The notes below the pieces were generated by a model. It was not told the DNA's origin, did not search any database, and saw nothing but the letters and a program-made list of their open reading frames with translations. Below, in pieces: positions 22,362 to 34,216 of a stretch of 64,000 nt of DNA (its first letter is position 1; each line of letters opens with the position of its first letter). Both the position numbers and the translations under genes were made by a program. The stretch is taken from NCBI GenBank assembly GCA_030737835.1, contig JAUJYN010000031.1, forward strand, positions 1,116,001 to 1,180,000, in the 5' to 3' direction. Origin of the DNA: Acorus gramineus. Its lineage: Eukaryota > Streptophyta > Magnoliopsida > Acorales > Acoraceae.

Positions 22362-23468
22362 TATAAACATGTGCGATTTGTTAATGTATTTAAAAAATAT
22401 CTTTAGTGGTAGTGTTTGTAATGTGAACATGTGTTTTTGATGGTTTATTCCACATTATGTCTTTTTATTGGTGGTTTGAATTGTGTATGTGTGAATTGAT
22501 AAAATACACAATGTATTAAGTAGATACTCAATGAAAAGGTATATACTATAATCAAAGAGCATATACTATATTAAATTAGTATATCTTACGTTAAATATGT
22601 ATACACTAGGTTATTTAAGTATACACTATGATAACATAGTATATACTAAGATAATACAATGTATGCTTTACAATCGAATATTCTGCCACTCTTTTGTCCT
22701 ATTCAACATGTGTGTGATGTTATACACTGAATAAATCTCATTCACTAAATACTTATTTCAAAATAAAATAGCTGATTGAACCGTTTCTAAAACGAATACT
22801 TCTTATACAAATAAATAATTGGCCATTAACAGATTTTATAATCAACTTACAATTTACAATTTCACAATTAACTTACTCTGTGCTCTGTAACCATGGTATA
22901 CCACTAACAATTTTGGCCAAAATTCTAACCATGATATACTCTGTAACCATGGTGTACACCAATTTACTAAAGTACGTAATGTTCTAACAACGTATACACT
23001 ATGATAACAACTGAAATATATTATGTAACTTGTGTTTTGGCCAATAAGAAATTTCACAATCAACTTACAATTTACAATTTCTACAATCAAATTACAATAT
23101 CAAATTACAGTCAACTGAAACTTTTACAACTTAATGTGTTTTGGCCACCAAGGAATCCAACGATAAAATTTTCCATCAGCATATGCATCCACGACGGACC
23201 AAGTTGATGGTGCACATTGATTGACTCTCCTCTGCTTGCATGCATTCATGTGTTGACATTACATGGGCCTACATTGGCATAGAATCTTGTGTTGATGGTA
23301 CACGTTTGCCATTCTTCTTTGTTTAATGAAAAAAGTGTGGGTGAAATAATCATCAACACAACATATGCTAGCCTAAGGAAGTACATACTTAAATAGCGTA
23401 TGAACCGAAGTTGATAATATACTTACATCAGTTTTTTCTTCTTGTTGCATCAACTTTAGTAATGGATT

Positions 23469-23726
23469 TCAACCTTGTCTTGCGAGGACGACCCTTAGAT
23501 TATACAGCTTCAGGGGTAAGATTTTATCAACTTGCGTGGGTGTGCTACCAATTGACGAAAGTGTAAGATAATTTCCAAACACATGGAAAGCCATCTTTGC
23601 CTTCAGTTCCGAGTCTTCATTTTTCTTCTTCCTAGATGGCATGCCTCTATTGAATGCATTTCGTCGTCCCCACACAAATACATGAAATAAATGAAAAATA
23701 ATTTTTGTTTTATTTGTTTTTGCCAC
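23469..23726 (-). pseudogene. Partial duplicate of FAR1-type first exon
   Basis: 23590-23700 resembles 23990-24090: both carry the reverse complements of an ATGCCTCTATTG block, a CGTCCCCACACAAA block and a GAGTCTTCATTT block. On the minus strand this copy reads SRKKKNEDSELKAKMAFHVF, paralleling EDEGNGDTELKVGMEF in the other copy, but soon diverges. It looks like a degenerate local duplication. Confidence 0.4.
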
Positions 23727-24028
23727 ATACCATCTCTGTACGTCTTAATTTGCATTCTCGCCTTGTAGTTTATCTTACATATTGGTTTATGACGATGCAC
23801 ATATTTCATCAGGCTGCTCTCGGTTGCCATCTTCCTCTGCTTAACTTCCTTGGAACACGCAAATATCAAGGCCTTTAAATCTCCTTCAACAATGTATTTC
23901 CTTCCCGTTTTAGAGATGCCGAACCCACAATGGAAAACATATTCTTTATAGGGTTCGAAGGCTTTATCGATTGACTTGAATTCCATTCCAACCTTCAGTT
24001 CCGTGTCTCCATTTCCCTCGTCTTCCAC
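23603..24028 (-). pseudogene. FAR1-type DNA-binding domain fragment in MULE
   Basis: The minus-strand frame of 141 codons contains KVGMEFKSIDKAFEPYKEY, HCGFGISKTGRKY and LIFACSKEVKQRK. The layout of an EF...A...Y segment, a GF segment and a following Cys matches the FAR1/FHY3 zinc-binding domain. That domain occurs in Mutator-derived transposases and in plant transcription factors of the same origin. The full WRKY-GCM1 Cys/His set is not complete and no downstream transposase or SWIM domain was found. Its place inside a MULE argues for a transposon remnant rather than a host FHY3-like gene. Confidence 0.5.
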
Positions 24029-24872
24029 GATGACTTATGCCTCTATTGTATGTATTTTGTCGCCCCCGCACAAACCCATGTACTGAAAAAATACACAATC
24101 TATTTAGCATGTACTTGTTTAAAATGGTATATGCTTTGTTAAAATGGTATATGCTTTATTAAAATAGTATATACAACATTAACTTAGTATATGCTGTGTT
24201 AAATATGTATACGCTATGTTACATAAGTATACACTAAGATAACGTAGTATATACAAACATATTTTAGAGGATTGAAGAGAAAGACGGTTCAACATGCGTG
24301 TCATGGTACACACTAAATAAATCTCATCCATAAAATAGTAATTTAAAAATAAAATAACAGCGTAAATTTTTTTTCTGAAATGAACCCTTGTTGTACAAAT
24401 ATTAAAAGTAAAAAAGGACACACATTCCTTCCTACAAAAGAAAATATCAAGATTTATAGATATTAAGAGTTATGCTCACTCGTATCATCTGAAAAATTAA
24501 ATACAAACAAACAAATACTTACTTTCTGTTTTGAATTGGATATAAATGTTAATGCTTCAAATATTGAGCAAAAATGTAGCACAAACAACGAAAACCCACA
24601 TTTCATAAGATTCAGCACAAAAGAGGCGTAATGTCCCATTGAAGCAAAGTCAAAAGTGAAATAAATGAAAAAATGAATTCTGTTTTATTTCTTTTCGTCA
24701 AAAGTGGTTTTGGAGAGAAATGAAAATTTTATTTTAGAGGGAAAACAAAAAAAAGGATGGCTGACGTGGCTGGCGCTGACGTGGAGAGATGATAGTTTTC
24801 TTTGCAATCTGACGTGGAAACTGTAGCCTGGGCTACAAAAGAAACTGCGTGTATCATTACTCATGATTAATA

Positions 24873-26776
24873 ATAACTTGAATAAATGAAAAGAGACTTC
24901 TTGGCTTGGACGGTAAGAAAGACTTAAGTATGTTTGGAAGAAATTAAAAAAGTTAGAAAAAGTGGCTGTCAAACACGAAATTAAAAAAAAAGTTTGTAAG
25001 CAAAAAAAAGTAAGAAGTTTGGATGAAGGGGAATGTGGGGTCCAAGTAAGCCCACACCCCACACCACCCTCAAAAAAAAAAAAAAAAAAAAAATTTGTTG
25101 TTGTGTTCGAAAAAAAAAAAGTGTGACCCACAGCGATATTAAATCCCACCATCCATTGTAACAGATGACACATTGCAGCTTTACACAACAAGTCAAGCAA
25201 ATTCTAGTATTATTTCAATCAAGCAAACGATCCGGACCGTCAACGAACCATTCAATTGTTATTTTTATGGTCACTCATTGACCAATTCCATTAACTCAGG
25301 AGACTTTTTGGTGGTTCTTTACTATGTTTTTTAATACTTATCTGCATCTAGTGATGCTTCTATTTATATCCAAAGAAATGCAACATTAACCACATATTCA
25401 TCCGGAGGAGTTGTTGAGAGAAGTGTGCATGAGCTAATTGAAGATTCAAGGTTTACTCCTTCAAAGAGTTCACTCTCACAGGAATATAAATGCCTCACAC
25501 AGGACTTGTAAGCAATTGATAACACTTGCTTCATGGAATCATGTAGCCCATTTGCTCTGTCAGACATAAAAATCAAACCATCAATAAAAAGAATGACTGT
25601 TGACATAAAAATCACGAATGACATAAAAATCAAACCATCAATAAAAAGAAGACAAAGAAGGCAAAGTACAATTACGAACTCAATAGTCACTGTTGACAGC
25701 TTTTAAATCTCATTTTCATTTTGGTGCACCTATCTAACAGCACAGCAGAGTGACTGAAAGTTTAATTGCCCAGCACTTTGGCTCTCATGGTTTACTTTTT
25801 GTGGCATTCAGTGTGATGTACATTCATGTAAATTTTGACCTCAAGTAACAATACAAACTTTTACCAAGCAAAAAAAATAAAATAAAAAGAATGACCTCAT
25901 ACAAATATTCTAAATAAATCAAAACAAGGGCATGTGATATCATCACACCTAGCAGTTAATCTTGTTGGTTCACTCCTAATATATTTCAAACAATTCCTTT
26001 GTTGCATGTTGTCTCAATGTCAATATGAGAGCTTTAATGTCTCAAACTTCGCTCCTACTCTAATGTCTATATCTTCCTCTGCTTGGACCTCAAATGCCTC
26101 CTCATATTCTGGGACACAATTATTAGGATTAGAATGGTAGATATCGTGATAACTTAACTCACTATAAACCCTATTTGTTTTTATATATCCTGGGTCTTTT
26201 CTGTCATCATCGAAAGTTACCTACTATTTCATTGATAGGTCTTTTTTTTTTTTATCTCTATCCTTCTCACCGGGCTGTGCTTGAGTAGGCTAATTATAAT
26301 GTCTAATTGGACTGCTTGACTGGGTTGTTTGGGTTATGCTTGACTGGTTTGTACCTGACTGAGGTGTGCTCGACTAGGCTGCTATTCCACCTCTCTAACT
26401 ACTCTCATCTCTAGCTCATCCAATTATTTTATCGTTCTTCTGCTGCATTATTATATTATTTCCATTGCCTCAGCCTCATTAATAGCAATTAGGGGGTTAA
26501 AACTTCCCTATATTTCGTGGTTTGTACCTCAAAAAAATTCATAGAAAAATGGGCTGTTGGGATGGGGAGCCACATTTCAGAGTTTGATTTCAAAACAGTC
26601 TGAAAAATCTGTTTCTACCTTTCTATTTATACAGCTAATTCACATTCTATGTTACAGCACAATGATGAAGACCTCACAAAAGAAAACACAGAGAAAACAT
26701 CAGTGAAATGTGCTGACAAAAAACTGTGCTTCTGACTAGTTATCATTCCATCCATACATATAAATTACGGATGATT
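24873..26776. other. AT-rich intergenic region downstream of LECRKS2-type gene
   Basis: No confident gene. It contains a run of 23 A (about 25073-25095), a 32-bp direct repeat GACATAAAAATCAAACC... at about 25563 and 25620, and AT-rich low-complexity sequence. A minus-strand frame at 25364-25690 includes a plausible but unrecognised segment (ending about NVAFLWI) fused to repeat-encoded hydrophobic residues; I could not identify it. The 3' UTR of the kinase gene must lie at the right end. Confidence 0.4.
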
Positions 26777-29700
26777 TCAGTAGATGCCCAGTGCTTGGAT
26801 TCTGTTGATCAAGGACAGATAACAAGCATTCTTCTCTTCCCACTCCTCTTTGCCCTCCAATCTGCAACTTGTTTCATATTTCAAAAATTCATCATTCCCA
26901 TCCAGTATGCTAATGATCTGCCTAGCACTCGGCCTCTGCTCCGGATCCGAACGCGTGCACACTATTCCTAACTTCACCAGTCTCACAAGCTCCTGGCAAT
27001 TGAATTCGCCATCCAGCCTTGAATCCACAACATCCATCACCGGGGTCCCCGTCGCCACCAATCGATGCACCCTATTAACCAATAGCACCTCCGGAGAGCG
27101 GAAATCAACCGCCATCCTCCCAGTGACAATCTCCAGCATAACAACACCCAAACTGTAGATATCGGCCGCTGTAGTCGCCTCACCCGTCCCCAAATACTCT
27201 GGGGACATGTACCCAAAGATGCCTTGGACGGGGGATTGGCGATGGTGGTGGCTTGTGTCGTTCCTCGTTAAGAACTCAGCGAGCGCAAATCTTGCGAGTC
27301 TCGGGTTCATGTCCAAGTCGAGTACGATTGCGGAGGAGGTGATGTTCCTGTGGATGACCTGCTCGTCCCACTCTTCGTGCAAGTACAGCATAGCAGAGGC
27401 TAGAGATTTTACAATGTTGTACCTGTGATGCCACGGCAACACAATGCGTTGCTGGGTGTGGTGATGGCTGAAGAGGAGGCTACTCAATAAGTTGCCGGGG
27501 AGGTAGTCGTAGACGACAAGCATCTCGCCCTGCTCGGTGCACCACCCGCGCAGCTGCACCAGGTGGCGGTGCCGCAGCCTCCCGAGGTTGAGCAGCTCCA
27601 TCACGAACCGTGAACGCAATGCCGTGCTAGTCTTCAGGTCGAGACGTTTCACAAGGACATGGTACCTGTTGGGAAATGAATATGCGAAAGCCATCAACAA
27701 AACCGAGATCGAACACAAGAATGGAAAACTATCACATAAAAAACACTAGATGTAGGTGGCGCAGCCTAGGCTTACATCAGTGAGCAAAATCTCATAGGGT
27801 TTCCATTTCTTATAACCCTCCTAACAAACAAATATTGTTTATCTGATTTTAGAAGATTCACTTTTAGTATTAATTAAGATTTGGTATACTAATTAGGTGC
27901 CACCCTAACATAATTTTATTCATACGATATGATATATCGGATTAAGACATAACTCAAACAGTACCTATTCCTGAGTAGGCCGCAGTAGCCCGTGCCAAAG
28001 TCCATCTCCGCCACCATCCGTGACTCGGAAAACCCATCTGTGATGGCGAATATCTCCGCATACGGTATCTCCTGTGGCGTGTCGATGACGGGGTGATCGA
28101 TGCTTCCGTACCCACTCTCTGTTGTGTTGAAAATCAGTGTATTTATGTTGGCAGAGACGGTTGTGGTTGATAAGGTGATGTAGAGAGGCTGAGCCTTGAA
28201 AGATGGGAGGGAGGGGAGTTGTCCTATGAGGCTTCCTGATAGAACTTCCATCACCCATTTCATTGTGGGGCGGGATTGTGGATCGTGGAGGGTGCAGAGG
28301 AGGCCGACGTGGAGCAATTGCTGCATTTCGGTGAGGTCGTATGAATTGTCCGGTAACCGTCCATCTCCCGCGTTGAGGACCGTGCCATCATCGGAGAGAC
28401 TCCGCACCCAATCGAGCAAGAACAACTGCTCTTCCGGGTATGACAGGTCCACCGCGCGCCTCCCCGAGGCCACCTCGAGCGCGACGATGCCGAAGCCGAA
28501 CACGTCGGTCTTTGCCGTGGCTGTTGTTGCTCCGTTTCTTTGTAAGCTCTCCGGGGGGAGGTACCCGATCGTGCCTCCGATTCCGCTAGTGTTGGTGGCA
28601 CAGAATTGGCGATCCCCCTTGACGGAGTAGGACTTTTTTGGGGGCTCTGTGTCATCGTCGTGCTCGAGCCAGCGCGCGAGGCCGAAGTCACCGAGACGGG
28701 CGTTGAACCCAGAGTCAAGCATGACATTACTGGTCTTCACGTCCCTGTGGATAAGCATGTCAATTATCTTTACAAAATTTAAATTCATATAAAAAAATTT
28801 AAGAAATATGATATATTCTAATATTGGAGTACGGATATGAATTAGTTTATTTGATCCTAAAAATTATGTGTTTATATTATGTATTATTGATATTTTTTAT
28901 TGCTATTAAATTTTTAATGCATAATATATGAAATAAAATAAAGCATCATTTTTACATAGAAATGTGTTCGCTCAACAAAGGTTCCAAAAGATGTTGATCG
29001 TAAATAAAAGGATTGTTTACGGAGAAAGACTAATGCGGATTCACACTCAAATACATAAGAATTATATAAGAACAAGAAGAGTCTTTGATTCCCCTTTGAA
29101 AAAGAAAAGATATGATGAATCATTTTTTTTTTTTTACTTTGTCATTCTATCTTTATTAGTGCCACCTATAATGACTAATTAAAAAATGAAATTGAAATAA
29201 CGGTATTTTTTATTTTTTATATCTTTTTAACATATCACTTCAGGTTGAAATTAATATTAATATTTAAATATTTTAATTATTCAAAATAATGAGCATTCAA
29301 AATGATTTAAATCCGAATGATTAGGTTAAGGTACGATATATCAAATCTGTTGACAGATACACCTGTGGATGATCTGCGCCTCAAGCTGGTCGTGGAGGTA
29401 AAACAGCGCCGCCGCTAGACCAGTGACGACCCTCCTCCGCGTCTCCCACGGCGGAGGAGATGCGGAGCTGCCGCCTTTGAAGAGGCAGCGGTCGAGGCTG
29501 CGATTGGGCATGAAATCATAGACGAGGAGAAGCTGGCGGTCGTGGACGCACCACCCGCGGAGGCGGACGAGGTTGCGGTGGCGCAGCTGCGCCACAGCTG
29601 AAAGCTCAGCCGCGAACGTCTTCTTGATCTGCTCCTCGTTGACTTTGGACGCCACGCGTTTGACCGCCACGACCGTGCCGTCGCTCGGGAGGACGGCGCG

Positions 29701-30021
29701 GTAGACCCGGCCGAAGCCGCCGCCGCCGAGGAGCTCCGACTCGCTGAAGCCGTTGGACGCCACGTAAAGCTCGTTGTAGGTGAAGATCTTGGGGCAGTCG
29801 CAGGTGACTTTCTCCCTCTCCCCCGCCGCGGCCGTCGAATCGATCACGCCGGGGATGTCGTAGAACACTTGCTTCTGCCGACGTCGGCCACTGCGGAAGC
29901 GAACGAGTGGTCGCCGGACATGGCGTCGCGTCTCCGGGGATTTTGGGTGCACTTCAGGAGGTAGGATCTCCTCTGCGTCGGAGGGGAGTGTGAAACAGAG
30001 GCGGCTTAGTTGTGCATACAT
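26777..30021 (-). CDS. LECRKS2: Receptor-like kinase S.2-type protein with tandem kinase domains (three exons)
   Basis: Exons, in transcription order: 30021-29363, 28744-27965, 27665-26777 (stop at 26777-26779). Introns begin GT and end AG and split Arg codons (AG|G) both times; the joined frame is open for 775 residues. Kinase 1 has a glycine loop GGGGFG (99-104), Lys121, HRD (219-221) and DFG (239-241), so it looks catalytic. Kinase 2 keeps VLVK (Lys486) but has HRN at 585-587 and RFA where DFG is expected (605-607), so it is probably a pseudokinase. There is no lectin domain, signal peptide or membrane segment, and the N-terminus [13 protein letters not shown] fits the family. This is the layout of Arabidopsis AT2G32800 (receptor-like protein kinase S.2, about 850 residues). 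Orthology is inferred from memory of that family. It is the only clear host gene in the window and its exons show no breaks. Confidence 0.9.
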
Positions 30022-30092
30022 AGCCTAGCCTATTGTGGCTCTCCGCCTCTTCCTCTTCTGATCTTGTGATATGCTTGTGAGTTGAGTTTTTG

Positions 30093-30099
30093 TTTTATA
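30093..30099 (-). promoter_or_regulatory. Possible TATA box of LECRKS2-type gene
   Basis: The minus strand reads AATATAAAACA about 75 nt upstream of the chosen ATG at 30021. The spacing would give a 5' UTR of roughly 40-50 nt. AT-rich background makes this weak. Confidence 0.3.
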
Positions 30100-30239
30100 T
30101 TTTTGAAGTGTTTCCATGACTTGATGAAGGGGTAATATTTGGCGAGCGGGCCATCAAGAAAGATGTGTTGGGGAGATACTCGGTTTCTCGAGGACTTCTT
30201 TTTTCTTCTCCTTCTAGAAGATGACGAACGCATATCAAG

Positions 30240-31690
30240 ATTTTCTTACTTTTTGTGAATATGCCACGGCGATTGTGCCTATATGAAAGCGGCAGTTGGG
30301 CCCCGGTTTTAAGTGTCATCTGCGGTTGTAATGCTGAATTTTACCCCAGCGCAGGTACAACCAGTCCATTTTACGGCCCGGTTGCAATTCTATACAACTA
30401 CGTAATAGTATATGAGACCCTATATATTATAGTGGATGATAAAAAAATTTAAAAAAATATATTATTTTATTTTAGTATATATTTCATTTTGTATAACAGC
30501 ATGTATTTCATCAGGATAGTGTATGAGACTCCACAAGGTGCTGACATGTAATTTTTTCATTTTAGCCTCATAGTCATATCTGCTGCTAACCAGTGAGGGT
30601 AAATGAGATGTGTGGGAAAAAAAAGGGACAACTCTACCTGTACAACCACACATGCGCTTCCAAGCATTTTTATTTTTTTATTTTTTTTAAAAGAAGATGA
30701 AGGGGCATAAATCGATTTACCGGGTACGGGTAATCGGATCTGGCCGCTCCCGCTCTCTTCCGCCTCCTTTGACGGTATCCGCCAGCAAGCACTCCTCGAA
30801 CGTTGAAGACACGGGGAGGTGGGGACCTACAGAAGACCCTCCGACGCTCAAGTCAGTAATGGTGGCCGAAAATTGAGTTGTTGAAAAAGAATGTCACATA
30901 CCTTCATAGAGAGGATTCACTCCCTATTTATAGAGGTTCTCAACATTGCCCTAGGGTTTCTGGTTGATCTCTTCTCATCGGACGGATGAAAAGAGATACA
31001 TGATTTTCAAGGGGACAAAAGATATATACTTTTGATTTTGTTAATCATATCATGATAAATATATATATTTTGTTGGAATTTCATGGATTAGTCCATGATG
31101 GCCAGATCTTGTGGGATATTCTTTGTGATTTTAAAATTGAATGCTGATAACTCCAAATCAAGTGAATATATTTACCAATGTACCAACTTGGGATGTCGTC
31201 GTCAGATCAAAGTGGGTGGATGGGCAGAGCCTTGTCGGGTTCGGACCGATTGGGCCGTAGACCTGCTTGGTCGGGAACTGGGCCTTCCCAGATCTGACCA
31301 ACCTTATTGGGCTAGAAAATTTGGCTCCCACAAATGCCCCCCTTTTCTCCGTCGATTGGGAGGCCATCCTGTCGAATGGGAAAAACAATAACCGAGGTGC
31401 CACGTGTCTGGTGTCACCCCCGTCTCGTCGAAATGATGTTGCTTGGATTTGATGCGCCTCCTTTGATCTGGTGGCCCATTTGAGTTTTGAGGGCAATGAA
31501 GGCAAGCCTGTCAAGTTGCCATGTCGGCTAGACCGAAGGGACGTCGCTTCGTGTGGAGCGCCCGACGGTTATGACGAGCCATGATTACGCCCCATCATCA
31601 ATCATTGTCTGGGTTCGAGGAACGGCACAGCGAAGACGAAGAGGCAGGTTTTTGGCCTATAAATCGTTCTGAGGAGATGAAGACGTCTCC
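30240..31690 (+). other. Intergenic, then LTR-like leader of an old retroelement
   Basis: 30240-30700 is AT-rich with nothing recognised. About 30740-31400 has features of a degenerate LTR plus leader: GGGGACCTACAGAAGACC and CTCCGACGCTCAAGTCAGT, wording common in LTRs of plant Tat-type elements; a TATTTATAGA TATA-like site near 30926; and ATTTGGCTCCCACAAATGCCCCCC near 31320-31343. No clean TG...CA boundaries were found. It lies just upstream of a transposon-type reading frame. Confidence 0.35.
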
Positions 31691-32022
31691 ATGACCTCCC
31701 ATCTTTCCTTCGTCCATTATTTCAATTATTCTCTCTCGGTGTTTCCCTGTCGTTTGATTGAGATGGTGGAGAGGAGGCTCCCGTTGTCGAGGGGGATGAG
31801 TGTGAGGTCAATGGAGGCCAGGCCGTTCATTCGTGACGGGGCTGGTCTCCGGCTTGGAGAGCCATACTTCTCTGTCTTTCACTTGACGGCGTTGCAGTTT
31901 CCGCTCCACCCATTCATCCCCACCTTCATCTCCTTCTTCGGGCTGGCACCTATGCAGGTGCACCCAAATGTGTTCTAGGTCTTGGCCGCCGCTCTCTACC
32001 TCAACGGGACGCGGGTTATGGC
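31691..32022 (+). pseudogene. Putative gypsy-type transposon protein, N-terminal part
   Basis: The frame from 31691 reads FPLHPFIPTFISFFGLAPMQVHPN, typical of the PF04195-like domain found in plant retroelement proteins. A TAG follows at about 31976 but similarity continues (LAAALYLNGTRVMA). It stops at the family-B insertion (32022). The other side resumes at 50392, where RFVQCPGSS and DRDRGWKEE match the expected next part. So this gene was split by B. Confidence 0.65.
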
Positions 32023-33425
32023 TGTTATGCCTGTGTCATTTGGAGAGCTCTAATTAAAAATTTGGTTACATAATTTTTTTCTCCTAGAAGTTATATATTT
32101 TTGATTTGGTATTTGGATTTGATTTTGTTAAAATCCAAGATGAAGAGGTTTAAATATGATTTTACTATGAGATGCTCAGTTTTGAGTTAGCTTTCACACA
32201 AAAGTGGAATTAGATCAACTGGATTCATGTAGTAAAAGTTATGGGTATTTTACCAAGTAGGCCCCGGGGATGAAAAATTCTGGCAGCAGCCCTGTTCTAT
32301 GTTTAGCTCTAATTTCAGAATATCTGGAAGGATTATTTGATCTTGGCATAAGCATGAAAGTTGTAGATAATCTTCTTGGCTTTCCAACGGACTTTGAATT
32401 GTGCAATTCGGAGCTAGATTGAGGATGTTATGGCTGTTATAGTGAAGCATGCTCAGAATTTCAAGTCAATGATAAATTGGTCATTTGTATCCCTCCTTTA
32501 GATATTTATTTGCCCAAAATATCTCTCTCTCTCTCTCTCTCCCTCCCACTCCCACGTCAACATTCTTGGCTCTCTCTTCTCTCTTTTCACTCTCCCCATG
32601 TGTTTGTGTAAATTCCTCAAAGAGAAGAGAAGGAGAAGGTGAAGGAGGAAGAGAAAGGTTTGTGCATGTGTTGTAGTTGTTGATCTCCTCTCTCTCAAGC
32701 ACCCTCTCATATCTTTCCCCCCCCCCCTTGATTTGCAGCCAAGAAGGGCTGGTGAGAGGCTGAAGAAGTGGTGGTGGTGGTTGAGGTGGCCGTGGGCGCG
32801 TCGAGAGCCCCGCATCTCCCCCTTTCCCTTTCCCTCTTTTGGTAAGTCCTCTTCCCCTTCTTTTTGATTTTTAGGGCTGTTGGGATGGTTGGGGAGGTCA
32901 TGCATGCTAGGTAGATGGGTTAGAGTGTGTGTGAGGGGTTGGGGAGGGTTAAAAAGGGGTTAAGATTGGCTGGGCGCGCGCTGGGGGTTGTCTGCGCGCG
33001 TGCGCGCGCAGGCGCGCGCGCAGAAGGGCGCTGGCAGGCGCAGGCGGGCGCGGGTGCGCGCGGGCGCTGGCACTAGCGGGGGTGCGCGCGGGGCAGTGCG
33101 CCTGGGCATGTGCCTGGGCGCGCGGCTGGGCACCAGTGCGCGCGCGCGCGTGCGTGCGCGTGCTGGGGCATGCGCGGGGCTGCCCAGGGTCTCGGGTAGG
33201 TGCTGGGGCACCCGGGCATGCGTGCGTACGCGCGTGCTCGCATGCGTGCGAGCCCGTATGCGTGCATGTCTAAGTCTTTGGTATTTCTAATGATTTTTAA
33301 GTGTTAAATTGTAATGTTACTCACCAAATTTGATGCCCCTACCTTGCAGATCTCGTCGGATGGGATGCGCGAGGTCCCGGGTTGTATGGTGAGTGGTTCG
33401 ATCCAATCCCCCCCCCCCCTCTCGG

Positions 33426-33461
33426 GATGCGCTCGACGCGCGTAGTCGCGCGTCGCGCATC
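33426..33461 (+). ncRNA. Strong GC hairpin after donor-like site in B LTR
   Basis: GATGCGC (33426-33432) pairs with GCGCATC (33455-33461); GACGCGCG (33435-33442) pairs with CGCGCGTC (33447-33454); the loop is TAGT with a TC bulge. It occupies the same position, relative to GTGAGTGG, as the family-A stem-loop although the sequence is unrelated. The 3' LTR copy (about 45490-45526) has about three mismatches in the stems. Confidence 0.5.
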
Positions 33462-34216
33462 GATGGGGCCCCCTAGCTATACTACTTGTGTAGATAAGTA
33501 GTATGGCCATGCTTAAGCTATAATATGTAGATATCTTGCATGCTAGGCTTATATACATGTATTGTATTCATGTATGAATGATTGTGTTGCATGAGCCCTC
33601 TAGTGTGGGCATGTATGTTGTAAAGATGTATAGAATATGGCATGTCTTAGGTGGTATTGTAATACTACTCCCACCATATTAATGGGAATATACAGTATGA
33701 TTAAGTCTGGGTTAATAACGGGCACCTGCCTAATATTCCCTTGCGATAAGACTCGAGGGCGTGGTGTAGCTGTTGCGCCCATGCTAATGGGGCAAAGCTA
33801 TGACCAGCTTCATGAGATGATGATCTCTCTCGCCCTCTCCCTCTGAACGAACTGAGTAAGTAGAGGCGATTTCCTACTCGACTCAGGTTCGTTTGGAATA
33901 TTGGCATGCACCTGTTAGTGCGCGAGATCGCGCTTGACCCTTTCTTTTAAGTTGGCGATATCCAACGGATATTAGAGTATATTTTGTATGTTTATGTGAT
34001 TAATGACCATGTATGCATGTTGTATGATTTATTATGATGTAAATATATGATTAGGGAGTGTCCCTATGATTAATTGATATGTGATCGTGCATATGGTTCA
34101 TGCACCCAACTAAGATCAAATTCTCCTCTAAAATATATGCGCATGTTAAAACTAATTAGGCCTATCTGAAATAGGCGTGGGTATGACCCGCTGTCGGGTT
34201 GTACCTTATTAGTTAG

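Larger units (their letters stand above)
20900..24260. repeat. Dispersed TATACACTA / TAGTGTATA motif inside the MULE
   Basis: Short words such as GTATACACTA, TAGTATATAC and TAGTGTATGC recur in both orientations in clusters near 20906-20970, 21098-21150, 21363-21395, 21578-21600, 21812-21960, 22515-22670, 22980-23000 and 24115-24255. At 20916-20965, TACACTATAATAGCA is followed by its exact reverse complement TGCTATTATAGTGTA. The clusters lie between the coding-like pieces. I do not know a named repeat of this form. Confidence 0.6.
20095..24862. mobile_element. Mutator-like element (MULE), about 4.8 kb
   Basis: The ends are degenerate inverted repeats. From the left the sequence reads GGAAAATGATATACTCAG; from the right, reversed, GAGTAATGATACACGCAG. 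The similarity continues through a GTAGCCCAG/GCAGCCCAG block and a TCCACSTCAG block for about 50 bp. ATGATTAATA flanks both sides (20085-20094 and 24863-24872), fitting the 9-bp duplication typical of Mutator-like elements with one extra matching base. Inside are a FAR1-type domain on the minus strand, exon-like pieces on the plus strand, and many TATACACTA motifs. No DDE transposase domain was recognised, so it is probably non-autonomous or decayed. Confidence 0.72.

Noticed and set aside
23603..24028. Host FHY3/FAR1 transcription factor gene
   Set aside because: Only a partial FAR1-type domain with no downstream transposase or SWIM region, inside a MULE with terminal repeats and target duplication; a transposon remnant is simpler.
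24685..25200. 171-codon minus-strand ORF
   Set aside because: Includes a poly-Phe run from a 23-base A tract and has no recognisable content.
25364..25690. Host gene on the minus strand
   Set aside because: The hydrophobic N-terminal part is encoded by a 32-bp direct repeat, and the remainder has no recognisable domain or splice context. Left as unassigned.
30740..31343. A clean 5' LTR matching 52822-53961
   Set aside because: Both have LTR-like wording, but the sequences do not align to each other by eye, so they are not reported as a pair.
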